A stretch of 64,000 bases of DNA from Lentzea tibetensis. Lineage in GTDB: Bacteria > Actinomycetota > Actinomycetes > Mycobacteriales > Pseudonocardiaceae. Positions 56,575 through 64,000 of this stretch are shown piece by piece. The notes beneath the pieces were generated by a model, which was given only the letters and a program-made list of their open reading frames with translations, had not been told where the DNA came from and ran no database searches. The position numbers were made by a program, and so were the translations under genes. Position 1 is the stretch's first letter; each line of letters opens with the position of its first letter. The stretch spans positions 1 to 64,000 of the forward strand of contig NZ_VOBR01000021.1 in the NCBI RefSeq assembly GCF_007845675.1. The letters run 5' to 3'.

Positions 56575-57875
56575 CGGTTCTGGACTCCCGACCCGATCTG
56601 CCCGGAGGACCTGGGGATGCGCTTCCTTCGGCTGTGGCTGAGGGGGCTGCCAAGGTGCTGGTGACCGAGCGTGGGGTCAGCATGTCCCCTGTGGACGACC
56701 TCGGGGAAGGGCGAGGGCCTTCGTGGCTCGACGACTGGCTGACCGCGAACGCGGCCGACGTCGTCGCGTGGCGCAGGCACCTCCACGCCAACCCCGAGCT
56801 CTCCCGACGCGAGTACAACACCACCGAGCTGGTCGCGGGTCTGCTCCGCTCCGTCGGGCTGAAGCCACGCGTCCTCCCCGGCGGAACGGGCCTGATCTGC
56901 GACGTCGGCTCCGGCCCCCGTTGCGTCGCGCTGCGCGCGGACATGGACGCGCTGCCGTTGTCGGAGAACACCGGACTGGACTTCGCGTCCACAGTGGACG
57001 GTGTGTCGCACGCGTGCGGTCATGACGCGCACACGACGGTGCTGATCGGTGCCGCACTGGCCCTGGCCGCGGCGACCGAGCTGCCCGGCCGTGTGCGCCT
57101 GATCTTCCAGCCCGCCGAGGAGGTCATGCCGGGCGGCGCGCTGGACGTGCTCGCCGCGGGCGGCCTCGACGGCGTGGAGCGGATCTTCGGCCTGCACTGC
57201 GACCCGCGCCTGCAGGTCGGCCGGATCGGCACCCGCATCGGCGCCATCACCTCGGCGTCCGACCTGCTGGAGCTGCGGCTGACCTCGCCGGGCGGGCACA
57301 CGTCGCGCCCGCACCTGACCGCGGACCTCGTGCACGCGCTGGGCACCGTGATCACGGGCCTGCCGACCATGCTGTCCCGCCGGGTCGACCCGAGGTCTGC
57401 CACGGTGCTCGTCTGGGGTGCCGTGCACGCCGGTCAGGCGCCGAACGCGGTGCCGCAGGACGGCGTGCTGTCCGGGACGCTGCGCACCGGCGACCGCGAC
57501 ATCTGGGCCGAGCTGGAGCCGCTGGTCAAGGACCTGGTGACGGGTCTGCTGCTGCCCACCGGCGTCGGGTTCGACCTGCACCACCGGCGTGGCGTGCCTC
57601 CGGTCGTCAACGACCGCGAGTCGACCATGCTGCTGCGGGCGGGCATCGAGGCTGCTCTCGGCGACGACGCGCTGGCCGGCACGGAGCAGTCGTCGGGTGG
57701 CGAGGACTTCGGGTGGTACCTGGAGCACGTGCCCGGCTCGTTCGCCCGCCTCGGCGTGTGGAACGGCGTGGAGAAGCAGCGCGACCTGCACCAGCCGACG
57801 TTCGACCTCGATGAGCGCGCGCTGCTCGTCGGTGTCCGCGTGATGGTGCACGCCGCCCTGGCCGCGCTGGCCTGA
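56571..57875 (+). CDS. M20-family amidohydrolase 2
   Basis: The protein has 434 residues. RADMDALPL, SHACGHDAHT, FQPAEEVMPGG and GGEDFGWYL are the M20D signature. About 45 N-terminal residues before WLDDWL have no family match. An internal ATG at 56682 would remove most of them, but the ATGA overlap with the preceding gene supports the longer start. It is paired with amidohydrolase 1, so the two probably act on related amides or as a complex. Confidence 0.9.
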   Translation: MTVLDSRPDLPGGPGDALPSAVAEGAAKVLVTERGVSMSPVDDLGEGRGPSWLDDWLTANAADVVAWRRHLHANPELSRREYNTTELVAGLLRSVGLKPRVLPGGTGLICDVGSGPRCVALRADMDALPLSENTGLDFASTVDGVSHACGHDAHTTVLIGAALALAAATELPGRVRLIFQPAEEVMPGGALDVLAAGGLDGVERIFGLHCDPRLQVGRIGTRIGAITSASDLLELRLTSPGGHTSRPHLTADLVHALGTVITGLPTMLSRRVDPRSATVLVWGAVHAGQAPNAVPQDGVLSGTLRTGDRDIWAELEPLVKDLVTGLLLPTGVGFDLHHRRGVPPVVNDRESTMLLRAGIEAALGDDALAGTEQSSGGEDFGWYLEHVPGSFARLGVWNGVEKQRDLHQPTFDLDERALLVGVRVMVHAALAALA

Positions 57876-57885
57876 CGTTCTAGTG

Positions 57886-57922
57886 CTCAGGGCCACCTCC
57901 GCGCCGCGGAGGTGGCCCTGAG
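57886..57922. terminator. Bidirectional terminator
   Basis: A near-perfect stem of about 16 bp (57886-57901 with 57907-57922) lies between the amidohydrolase stop and the convergent cyclotransferase-like gene. Confidence 0.85.
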
Positions 57923-57938
57923 GCCGTTCTGGGGGTCT

Positions 57939-58388
57939 TTAGGGGCCGATTCCCCGGCACGGACGAGTGCGCAGGTCGGCGACGTAGTCGTCCGGCGCTC
58001 CCGCTGACTCGGCGGCGTCCGCGACCACGCCGATGTAGCGCGCCGACGGCAGGCCGCCCTCGTAGGCGTCCAGGACGTACAGCCAGGCCACCACCGAGCC
58101 TTCGAGGGTCTGCACCCTCAGGCGGATCTTCTTGTAGAGGCCCAGTGCACCTTCCCAGCGGTCCAGGCGCGACTCGTCCCGTGGGGACACGTCGTACAGG
58201 ACGGCGAATGTTTGGGCGTCCGGATCTTCGACGATGGTGGCGAGCGCGCCCTCCCAGCCGAGGTCCTCGCCACCGAACGTCAGACGCCAACCGACGAGCC
58301 AGCCGGTCCCCGCCATGGGGGAGTACGGGGCTCGCTCCATCATCTGGTTCGGATCCATGTTCGACCCGTACGCGGCATAGAGCGGCAC
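57939..58388 (-). CDS. Gamma-glutamylcyclotransferase-like protein
   Basis: The protein has 149 residues. YAAYGSNMDPNQM is the GGCT fold start motif, and the catalytic Glu is expected in RLDRWEG. Members cyclise gamma-glutamyl amines to 5-oxoproline or act in amino-group transfer; the exact activity is unknown. GTG start. It is divergent from the lpdA-type gene, an arrangement recalled from mycobacteria (Rv3304 / Rv3303c). Confidence 0.85.
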   Translation of the reverse strand: MPLYAAYGSNMDPNQMMERAPYSPMAGTGWLVGWRLTFGGEDLGWEGALATIVEDPDAQTFAVLYDVSPRDESRLDRWEGALGLYKKIRLRVQTLEGSVVAWLYVLDAYEGGLPSARYIGVVADAAESAGAPDDYVADLRTRPCRGIGP

Positions 58389-58508
58389 GTCCGACAGCGT
58401 AGCGACCCAACGATCAGCTTTTGGTACTGGAAGACCGGGCGACACGGACCAACACCTCACCGCGTACCGTGAGCACGGCTCGTCAAGCACCGAAAGAGGG
58501 GACTGATC

Positions 58509-59912
58509 GTGACCCGCATCGTCATCATGGGCGGCGGACCCGCAGGTTACGAGGCAGCTCTGGTCGCCGCGCAGCACGGCGCGGACGTGACCGTGGTGGA
58601 GAACGACGGCGCGGGTGGCGCGTGCGTCCTCTACGACTGCGTCCCGAGCAAGACCTTCATCGCCTCCGCCGGTGCGCGCAGCGCGTTCCGCAACGCCGGT
58701 GAGCTGGGCATTCAGACCAACAACGACCTCGCGAACGTGGACCTGCCGGTCGTGCACGGACGGGTGAAGGGCCTCGCGCTCGCCCAGTCCGCCGACGTCC
58801 GGGCGCGGCTCCAGCGCGAGGGCGTCCGCCTGATCAACGGCCGGGCGAAGTTCTGCGACGACAGCCGCGGCCTCGCCCAGCACCGGGTCGTCGCGACCAA
58901 GTCCGACGGCACCGACGAGATCCTCAGCGCGGACGTCGTGCTGATCGCCACCGGCGCCACGCCGCGGATCATCGAGGGCGCCGAGCCGGACGGCGAGCGC
59001 ATCCTCACCTGGCGCCAGATCTACGACCTGCCCGAGCTCCCCGAGCACCTGGCCGTCATCGGCTCCGGTGTGACGGGTGTCGAGTTCGCCAGCGCGTACA
59101 CCGAGATGGGCGTCAAGGTCACCATGGTGTCCAGCCGCGACCGCGTCCTGCCGCACGAGGACGCCGACGCGGCCGCCGTGCTGGAGGACGTGTTCGCCGA
59201 GCGCGGCACCGAGGTCGTCAAGCACGCCCGCGCGGACCGGGTCGAGAACACCGGCGAGGGCGTCAAGATCTACCTCGAGGACGGCCGCACGATCGAGGCC
59301 AGCCACGCGCTGATGACGGTCGGTTCCGTCCCGAACACCGGCGACATCGGCCTGGACAAGATCGGCATCGAGCTCGGGCGCGGCGGCTACATCCCGGTCG
59401 ACCGGGTCAGCCGCACGAACGTCAGCGGCGTCTACGCGGCGGGCGACTGCACCGGTCTGCTGCTGCTCGCCAGTGTCGCGGCCATGCAGGGCCGCATCGC
59501 GATGTGGCACGCGCTCGGCGAGGGCGTGAACCCGATCAGGCTCAAGACCGTCGCCGCGAACGTCTTCACCAACCCCGAGATCGCCACGGTCGGCATCAGC
59601 CAGCAGGTGATCGACTCGGGTGAGGTGCCCGCGCGCACGATCATGCTGCCGCTGGCGACGAACCCCCGCGCCAAGATGGAGGGTCTGCGCCGCGGCTTCG
59701 TGAAGCTGTTCTGCCGCCCGGCCACCGGTGTGGTGATCGGTGGCGTCGTCGTGGCGCCGAACGCCAGTGAGCTGATCCTGCCCATCGCTCTCGCTGTGCA
59801 GAACCAGCTCACTGTCGAGCACTTGGCGACCACGTTCTCGGTGTACCCGTCACTGTCGGGTTCGCTCACCGAGGCGGGCCGCCAGCTCATGCGGCACGAC
59901 GACCTGGACTAG
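58509..59912 (+). CDS. lpdA: LpdA-type NAD(P)H quinone/disulfide oxidoreductase
   Basis: The protein has 467 residues. FAD motif GGGPAGYEAA, NAD motif GSGVTGVEFA and the AAGDCTG segment are intact. It is closest in overall pattern to M. tuberculosis LpdA (Rv3303c), a flavoprotein described as a quinone reductase. The redox pair reads GGACVLYDCVPSK, so CxxxxC is complete here; I recall the mycobacterial protein lacking the first Cys. The C-terminal His-Glu dyad of true dihydrolipoamide dehydrogenases is absent (VYPSLSGSLTE). Start GTG with AGAGGGG. Confidence 0.88.
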   Translation: MTRIVIMGGGPAGYEAALVAAQHGADVTVVENDGAGGACVLYDCVPSKTFIASAGARSAFRNAGELGIQTNNDLANVDLPVVHGRVKGLALAQSADVRARLQREGVRLINGRAKFCDDSRGLAQHRVVATKSDGTDEILSADVVLIATGATPRIIEGAEPDGERILTWRQIYDLPELPEHLAVIGSGVTGVEFASAYTEMGVKVTMVSSRDRVLPHEDADAAAVLEDVFAERGTEVVKHARADRVENTGEGVKIYLEDGRTIEASHALMTVGSVPNTGDIGLDKIGIELGRGGYIPVDRVSRTNVSGVYAAGDCTGLLLLASVAAMQGRIAMWHALGEGVNPIRLKTVAANVFTNPEIATVGISQQVIDSGEVPARTIMLPLATNPRAKMEGLRRGFVKLFCRPATGVVIGGVVVAPNASELILPIALAVQNQLTVEHLATTFSVYPSLSGSLTEAGRQLMRHDDLD

Positions 59913-59915
59913 GAC

Positions 59916-61421
59916 CTACTCGACCCAGTCGAAGGTCTTGGTCACGGCCTTCTTCCAGTTGGCGTACTCGGCCGCGCGGCGGGTGTCGTCCATCGACGGC
60001 TCCCACTGCTTGTCCTGCGCCCAGTTCTCGCGGATGTCGTCCTCGCCCTTCCAGAAGTCGACCGCGAGCCCGGCCGCGTAGGCCGCGCCGAGTGCGGTCG
60101 TCTCCGCGACGACGGGACGGATCACCGGCACGCCGAGGATGTCCGCCTGGAACTGCATCAGCAGCTCGTTGACGACCATGCCGCCGTCGACCTTCAACGA
60201 CGTCAGCGCGACACCGGAGTCCGCGTTCATCGCGTCGATCACCTCGCGCGACTGGAAGGCCGTGGCCTCCAGTACGGCACGCGCCAGGTGTCCCTTGTTG
60301 ACGAACCGGGTGAGGCCGACGATCGCGCCGCGCGCGTCGGAACGCCAGTACGGCGCGAACAGGCCGGAGAACGCGGGCACGAAGTACGCGCCGCCGTTGT
60401 CCTCGACGGACCGCGCGTGCTCCTCGATCTCGGCTGCCGTGCCGATCATGTTGAGGTTGTCGCGCAGCCACTGGACGAGCGAGCCGGTCACCGCGATGGA
60501 GCCTTCGAGCGCGTAGACCGCCGCGTTGTCGCCGATCTTGTAGCAGACCGTCGTCAGCAGGCCGTTCTCGCTCATCACCTTCTCGGTGCCGGTGTTGAGC
60601 AGGACGAAGTTGCCGGTGCCGTAGGTGTTCTTGGCTTCACCGGGCGACAGGCAGGCCTGGCCGAACGTCGCGGCCTGCTGGTCGCCGAGGATGCCGGAGA
60701 TCGGCACACCGGCGAGCGCGCCGCGTTCGCGGACGTTGCCGTAGATCTCCGACGACGAGCGGATCTCCGGCAGCATGGACATCGGGATGCCCATGTCGGC
60801 GGCGATCGAGGAGTCCCACGCCAGCGTGTCCAGGTCCATGAGCATGGTGCGCGACGCGTTGGTCGGGTCGGTGGCGTGCACGCCACCGTCCGGGCCACCG
60901 GTCATGTTCCACAGGACCCAGGTGTCCATGTTGCCGAACACCAGGTCGCCCGCTTCGGCCTTCTCCCGCGCACCCTCGACGTTGTCGAGGATCCAGCGGA
61001 TCTTGGGGCCGGAGAAGTAGGTCGCCAGCGGCAGGCCGACCTTCGCCCGGTAGCGGTCCTGCCCGCCACCGAGCGCACCCAGCTCCTCGACGATCTTGTC
61101 GGTGCGCGTGTCCTGCCAGACGATCGCGTTGTACACCGGCTGCCCGGTGTTCTTGTCCCACACCACCGCGGTCTCGCGCTGGTTCGTGATGCCGACGGCG
61201 ACGATGTCGCCGGTGGTCAGGTCTGCCTTGGCCAGTGCGCCCGCGGCGACCTGCCTGGTGTTCTGCCAGACCTCCATCGGGTCGTGCTCGACCCAGCCCG
61301 CCTTCGGGAAGATCTGCTCGTGTTCCTTCTGGTCGACCGAAACCACCCGGCCGGAGTGGTCGAAGATCATGCAGCGGGTCGACGTCGTGCCCTGGTCGAT
61401 GGCGGCCACGTACTGGGGCAT
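59916..61421 (-). CDS. glpK: Glycerol kinase
   Basis: The protein has 501 residues. [14 protein letters not shown] is the phosphate-1 motif; [23 protein letters not shown] and [13 protein letters not shown] are family signatures. It makes glycerol-3-phosphate. AAAGGAAG lies 8 nt upstream of the ATG. It is transcribed after glpF (gap 28 nt) and convergent with the lpdA-type gene with only 3 nt between stops. Confidence 0.97.
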   Translation of the reverse strand: MPQYVAAIDQGTTSTRCMIFDHSGRVVSVDQKEHEQIFPKAGWVEHDPMEVWQNTRQVAAGALAKADLTTGDIVAVGITNQRETAVVWDKNTGQPVYNAIVWQDTRTDKIVEELGALGGGQDRYRAKVGLPLATYFSGPKIRWILDNVEGAREKAEAGDLVFGNMDTWVLWNMTGGPDGGVHATDPTNASRTMLMDLDTLAWDSSIAADMGIPMSMLPEIRSSSEIYGNVRERGALAGVPISGILGDQQAATFGQACLSPGEAKNTYGTGNFVLLNTGTEKVMSENGLLTTVCYKIGDNAAVYALEGSIAVTGSLVQWLRDNLNMIGTAAEIEEHARSVEDNGGAYFVPAFSGLFAPYWRSDARGAIVGLTRFVNKGHLARAVLEATAFQSREVIDAMNADSGVALTSLKVDGGMVVNELLMQFQADILGVPVIRPVVAETTALGAAYAAGLAVDFWKGEDDIRENWAQDKQWEPSMDDTRRAAEYANWKKAVTKTFDWVE

Positions 61422-61449
61422 TACCGACTTCCTTTCGAAACGAACCGGG

Positions 61450-62190
61450 TCAGACCGGGAGAACCAGGTAGAGCAGCGCGGCGAGGGCGCCACCGATCAA
61501 CGGCCCGACGACCGGGATCCACGAGTAGCCCCACTCGGCGGAACCCTTGCCGCTGATGGGGAGCACCGCGTACGCGATGCGCGGACCGAGGTCACGTGCC
61601 GGGTTGATCGCGTAGCCCGTGGGACCACCCAGCGAGTTGCCGATGCCGATGACGAGGAACGCCACGGCCGCGTAACCCAGCGCCGAGTTGCCGAACTGCG
61701 GCACGCCTTCAGTGGCTTCCTTGGCGCCGGGGCTGAGGAGGATCCACAGCAGCAGCACGAACGTACCGATGATCTCCGAAACGAGGTTCCACGGCACGCT
61801 CGGCACCGTCGGTCCGGTGCAGAAGATCCCGCGGGTGTTCTGCGGTTCTTCGTGCGTGTCGAACTGCATCTTGTAGGTCAGCCACGCGAGCACCGCGCCG
61901 AGGAAGGCTCCGAGCATCTGTCCCGCCCAGTAGACGGGAACCTTGCTCCAGTCGAGCTTGTCCGCGATCGCGAGGCCGAACGTGACGGCCGGGTTGATGT
62001 GCGCGCCGCTCGGTGCGGCCACGCTGGCGCCCGCGAAGACCGCGAAACCCCAGCCGAAGTTGATGAGCAACCATCCGCCGCCGGTGCCGAGCGTGTCCTT
62101 CAGGACCACGTTCGCGACCACACCGGCACCCATCAGGATGAGAATCGCCGTGCCCAGCGTCTCCCATACGAAGATCGCGCCCAAGCTCAT
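61450..62190 (-). CDS. glpF: Glycerol facilitator (aquaglyceroporin)
   Basis: The protein has 246 residues, six membrane segments and two NPA motifs: HINPAVTF and [10 protein letters not shown]. The Asp after the second NPA marks the glycerol-conducting branch. AAGGAGG at ideal spacing fixes the ATG at 62190. It is the first gene of glpFK. Confidence 0.95.
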   Translation of the reverse strand: MSLGAIFVWETLGTAILILMGAGVVANVVLKDTLGTGGGWLLINFGWGFAVFAGASVAAPSGAHINPAVTFGLAIADKLDWSKVPVYWAGQMLGAFLGAVLAWLTYKMQFDTHEEPQNTRGIFCTGPTVPSVPWNLVSEIIGTFVLLLWILLSPGAKEATEGVPQFGNSALGYAAVAFLVIGIGNSLGGPTGYAINPARDLGPRIAYAVLPISGKGSAEWGYSWIPVVGPLIGGALAALLYLVLPV

Positions 62191-62422
62191 CCGCCGACCT
62201 CCTTGTGCCTGTTCAAGGCAGGAGCGCACTGTCCGGTCCGGGCCGCGCTGCCCACCCAACAATGTGCTCGGACGCTACTTCCCCCGCTGATCAGTTGTCT
62301 ACGTCAAGTACATGAGTAGGGGTCGTTTTTGGGCCATTGGGACCTGTCGTCCTCACCCGTGGGCGAACCCGTGTTGCTGCAGGTAACGTGAGGCGCGAGT
62401 CGTTCCCAGGGAGGCGTCTGTC
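62191..62422. promoter_or_regulatory. Divergent glpF / glpD control region
   Basis: This 232-nt region between divergent glycerol genes contains no gene. On the minus strand, TTGACG near 62310 and on the plus strand TAACGT near 62385 are the best promoter-like words, but neither has a convincing partner at normal spacing. GGGAGG at 62409-62414 serves glpD. Confidence 0.4.
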
Positions 62423-64000
62423 GTGGCAACGCGCAAGAACGCAGCTGCAGCACCGCAAACCCCATCAGCCCCTCCGATCACCGGCAGGCTCGGCCCGTCG
62501 GAGCGGGAGGAGGCGTGGTCGCGTCTGGGGTCGGAGACGTTCGACCTGGTGGTCATCGGCGGTGGTGTGGTCGGTGTGGGCGCCGCGCTCGACGCCGCGA
62601 CGCGCGGCCTGCGGGTCGCGCTCGTCGAGGCGCGCGACCTCGCGTCCGGCACGTCGAGCCGGTCGAGCAAGTTGTTCCACGGCGGACTGCGCTACCTGGA
62701 GCAGCTGGAGTTCGGTCTGGTGCGGGAAGCGTTGCGGGAGCGGGAACTCCTGCTCAACCGCATCGCGCCGCACCTGGTGAAGCCGGTGGCGTTCCTGTAC
62801 CCGCTGACCAACCGGATCTGGGAGCGGCCGTACACCGCGGCCGGCCTGTTCCTCTACGACTCCATGGGCGGCGCGCGGTCCGTGCCGGGCCAGAAGCACT
62901 TCACGCGGGCAGGCGCGCTACGCCTCGTGCCCGCGTTGAAACGCGACGTGCTCATCGGCGGGATCCAGTACTACGACGCACAAGCCGACGACGCGCGGCA
63001 CACGATGATGGTCGGCCGCACCGCCGCGCACTACGGCGCCGTCGTGCGAACCTCGACCCAGGTCGTCGGTTTCCTGCGCGAGGCGGACCGGGTGTCCGGT
63101 GTGCGCGTGCGCGACGTCGAGGACGGCCGCGAGACCGAGGTGCGCGCGCACGCGGTGATCAACGCGACCGGCGTGTGGACCGACGAGCTGCAACGGCTTT
63201 CGGGTTCTCGCGGCAGGTTCCGGGTGCGCGCGTCGAAGGGCGTGCACATCGTCGTGCCGCGCGACCGCATCGTCGCCGAGTCCGGGATGATCCTGCGCAC
63301 CGAGAAGTCCGTCCTGTTCGTCATCCCGTGGCGCAACCACTGGATCATCGGCACCACCGACACGGACTGGAACCTCGACCTCGCGCACCCGGCCGCGACC
63401 AAGAAGGACATCGACTACCTGCTGGAACACGTGAACTCCGTGCTCGCGACACCGTTGACGGTCGACGACATCGAGGGCGTCTACGCGGGACTGCGGCCGC
63501 TGCTGGCCGGTGAGTCCGAGTCGACGTCGAAGCTCTCGCGCGAGCACGCTGTCGCGCGCGTCTCGCCGGGCCTGGTCGCGATCGCGGGCGGCAAGTACAC
63601 GACGTACCGCGTGATGGGCGCGGACGCCGTGGACGCCGCGTCGGTCGACGTGCCCGGCCGCATCCAGCCGTCCATCACGGACAAGGTCCCGCTCGTCGGC
63701 GCGGACGGCTACCACGCGCTGGTGAACCAGGCGGACCAGCTGGCGACCAAGCACGGCCTGCACCCGTACCGCGTGCGGCACCTGCTGGACCGCTACGGCT
63801 CGCTGGTGCACGAGGTGCTCGGCATGGCGTCGGGCAACCCCGAGCTGCTCAAGCCGATCCCGGCCGCACCGGACTACCTCCAGGTCGAGGCCGTCTACGC
63901 CGCGTCGCACGAGGGCGCCATGCACCTCGAGGACGTGCTGACCCGGCGCACCCGCATCTCCATCGAGTACCCGCACCGCGGCGTCGACTCGGCGGAGGCG
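62423..64000 (+). CDS. glpD: Glycerol-3-phosphate dehydrogenase, FAD-dependent (3' end outside window)
   Basis: At least 526 residues; the gene runs off the right edge. An N-terminal Pro/Ala-rich lead is followed by the FAD motif VVIGGGVVGVGAALDAATRG, cited as GGGVVGVG. SRSSKLFHGGLRYLE and GKYTTYRVMG are hallmark GlpD motifs. It oxidises glycerol-3-phosphate to dihydroxyacetone phosphate at the membrane. GTG start with GGGAGG 8 nt upstream. In mycobacteria the gene in the same place is glpD2. Confidence 0.94.
   Translation, partial: MATRKNAAAAPQTPSAPPITGRLGPSEREEAWSRLGSETFDLVVIGGGVVGVGAALDAATRGLRVALVEARDLASGTSSRSSKLFHGGLRYLEQLEFGLVREALRERELLLNRIAPHLVKPVAFLYPLTNRIWERPYTAAGLFLYDSMGGARSVPGQKHFTRAGALRLVPALKRDVLIGGIQYYDAQADDARHTMMVGRTAAHYGAVVRTSTQVVGFLREADRVSGVRVRDVEDGRETEVRAHAVINATGVWTDELQRLSGSRGRFRVRASKGVHIVVPRDRIVAESGMILRTEKSVLFVIPWRNHWIIGTTDTDWNLDLAHPAATKKDIDYLLEHVNSVLATPLTVDDIEGVYAGLRPLLAGESESTSKLSREHAVARVSPGLVAIAGGKYTTYRVMGADAVDAASVDVPGRIQPSITDKVPLVGADGYHALVNQADQLATKHGLHPYRVRHLLDRYGSLVHEVLGMASGNPELLKPIPAAPDYLQVEAVYAASHEGAMHLEDVLTRRTRISIEYPHRGVDSAEA

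Noticed and set aside
58509-59912. Dihydrolipoamide dehydrogenase (E3) of the pyruvate dehydrogenase complex
   Set aside because: The C-terminal His-Glu dyad is missing and context and overall pattern match LpdA-type enzymes.

Overview
The window is chromosomal DNA of a high-GC actinobacterium. GTG starts are frequent, genes are packed with ATGA/GTGA overlaps, and ESX-type substrates, a DasR-type chitinase operator and mycobacterial-style gene order are present. Together these point to Actinomycetia, most likely a Pseudonocardiaceae-type genus; that placement is inference. I see no rRNA, tRNA, CRISPR array, prophage or insertion sequence.

Layout. 1-712 is gene-free and repeat-rich: a 27-bp perfect hairpin, a ~30-bp tandem repeat and one copy of a dispersed repeat. 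713-4086 (-) is sdhCDAB. 4679-11470 (+) is a nucleoside import and catabolism operon: BMP lipoprotein, twin-ATPase, two permeases, cytidine deaminase and thymidine phosphorylase. A coiled-coil protein (-) separates it from adenosine deaminase (+). 14469-18532 (-) holds a small secreted protein and a five-gene cassette of ESX-type substrates with two YbaB/EspL-like proteins, next to a SUKH-domain gene. 19188-24096 is a two-component system divergent from an ABC exporter. The exporter permease carries three in-frame copies of the dispersed repeat. 24174-27933 is a VanZ-like gene plus deoC and two aldehyde dehydrogenases.

28129-38607 encodes a ~1,900-residue secreted repeat protein with a lipoprotein, a DUF1707 protein, a small membrane protein and a large subtilase. 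38599-45788 contains an oxidoreductase, upp, a DasR-box chitinase, TetR, a ribbon-helix-helix/Doc pair with a degenerate toxin motif, a MerR-aldo/keto reductase operon, a TM2 protein, a flavodoxin-like protein and a small membrane protein. 45818-49888 (-) has a phosphohexomutase/phosphopentomutase, purine nucleoside phosphorylase and a Ser/Thr kinase. 49979-54833 is mutA-mutB-meaB. 54896-59912 has a small secreted protein, two M20 amidohydrolases, a gamma-glutamylcyclotransferase-like gene and an LpdA-type flavoprotein. 59916-64000 is glpK-glpF divergent from glpD, which runs off the end.

How it works together. Imported or salvaged nucleosides can be deaminated (cdd, add), phosphorolysed (deoA, PNP) and isomerised (the mutase). 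DeoC then cleaves deoxyribose-5-phosphate to acetaldehyde, for which the paired aldehyde dehydrogenases are the obvious sink; upp salvages the uracil. The backbone sdh / cdd-deoA-add / upp / mutase-PNP / two amidohydrolases / lpdA / glpD matches, from memory, the Mycobacterium tuberculosis Rv3302c-Rv3319 neighbourhood, with lineage-specific blocks inserted.
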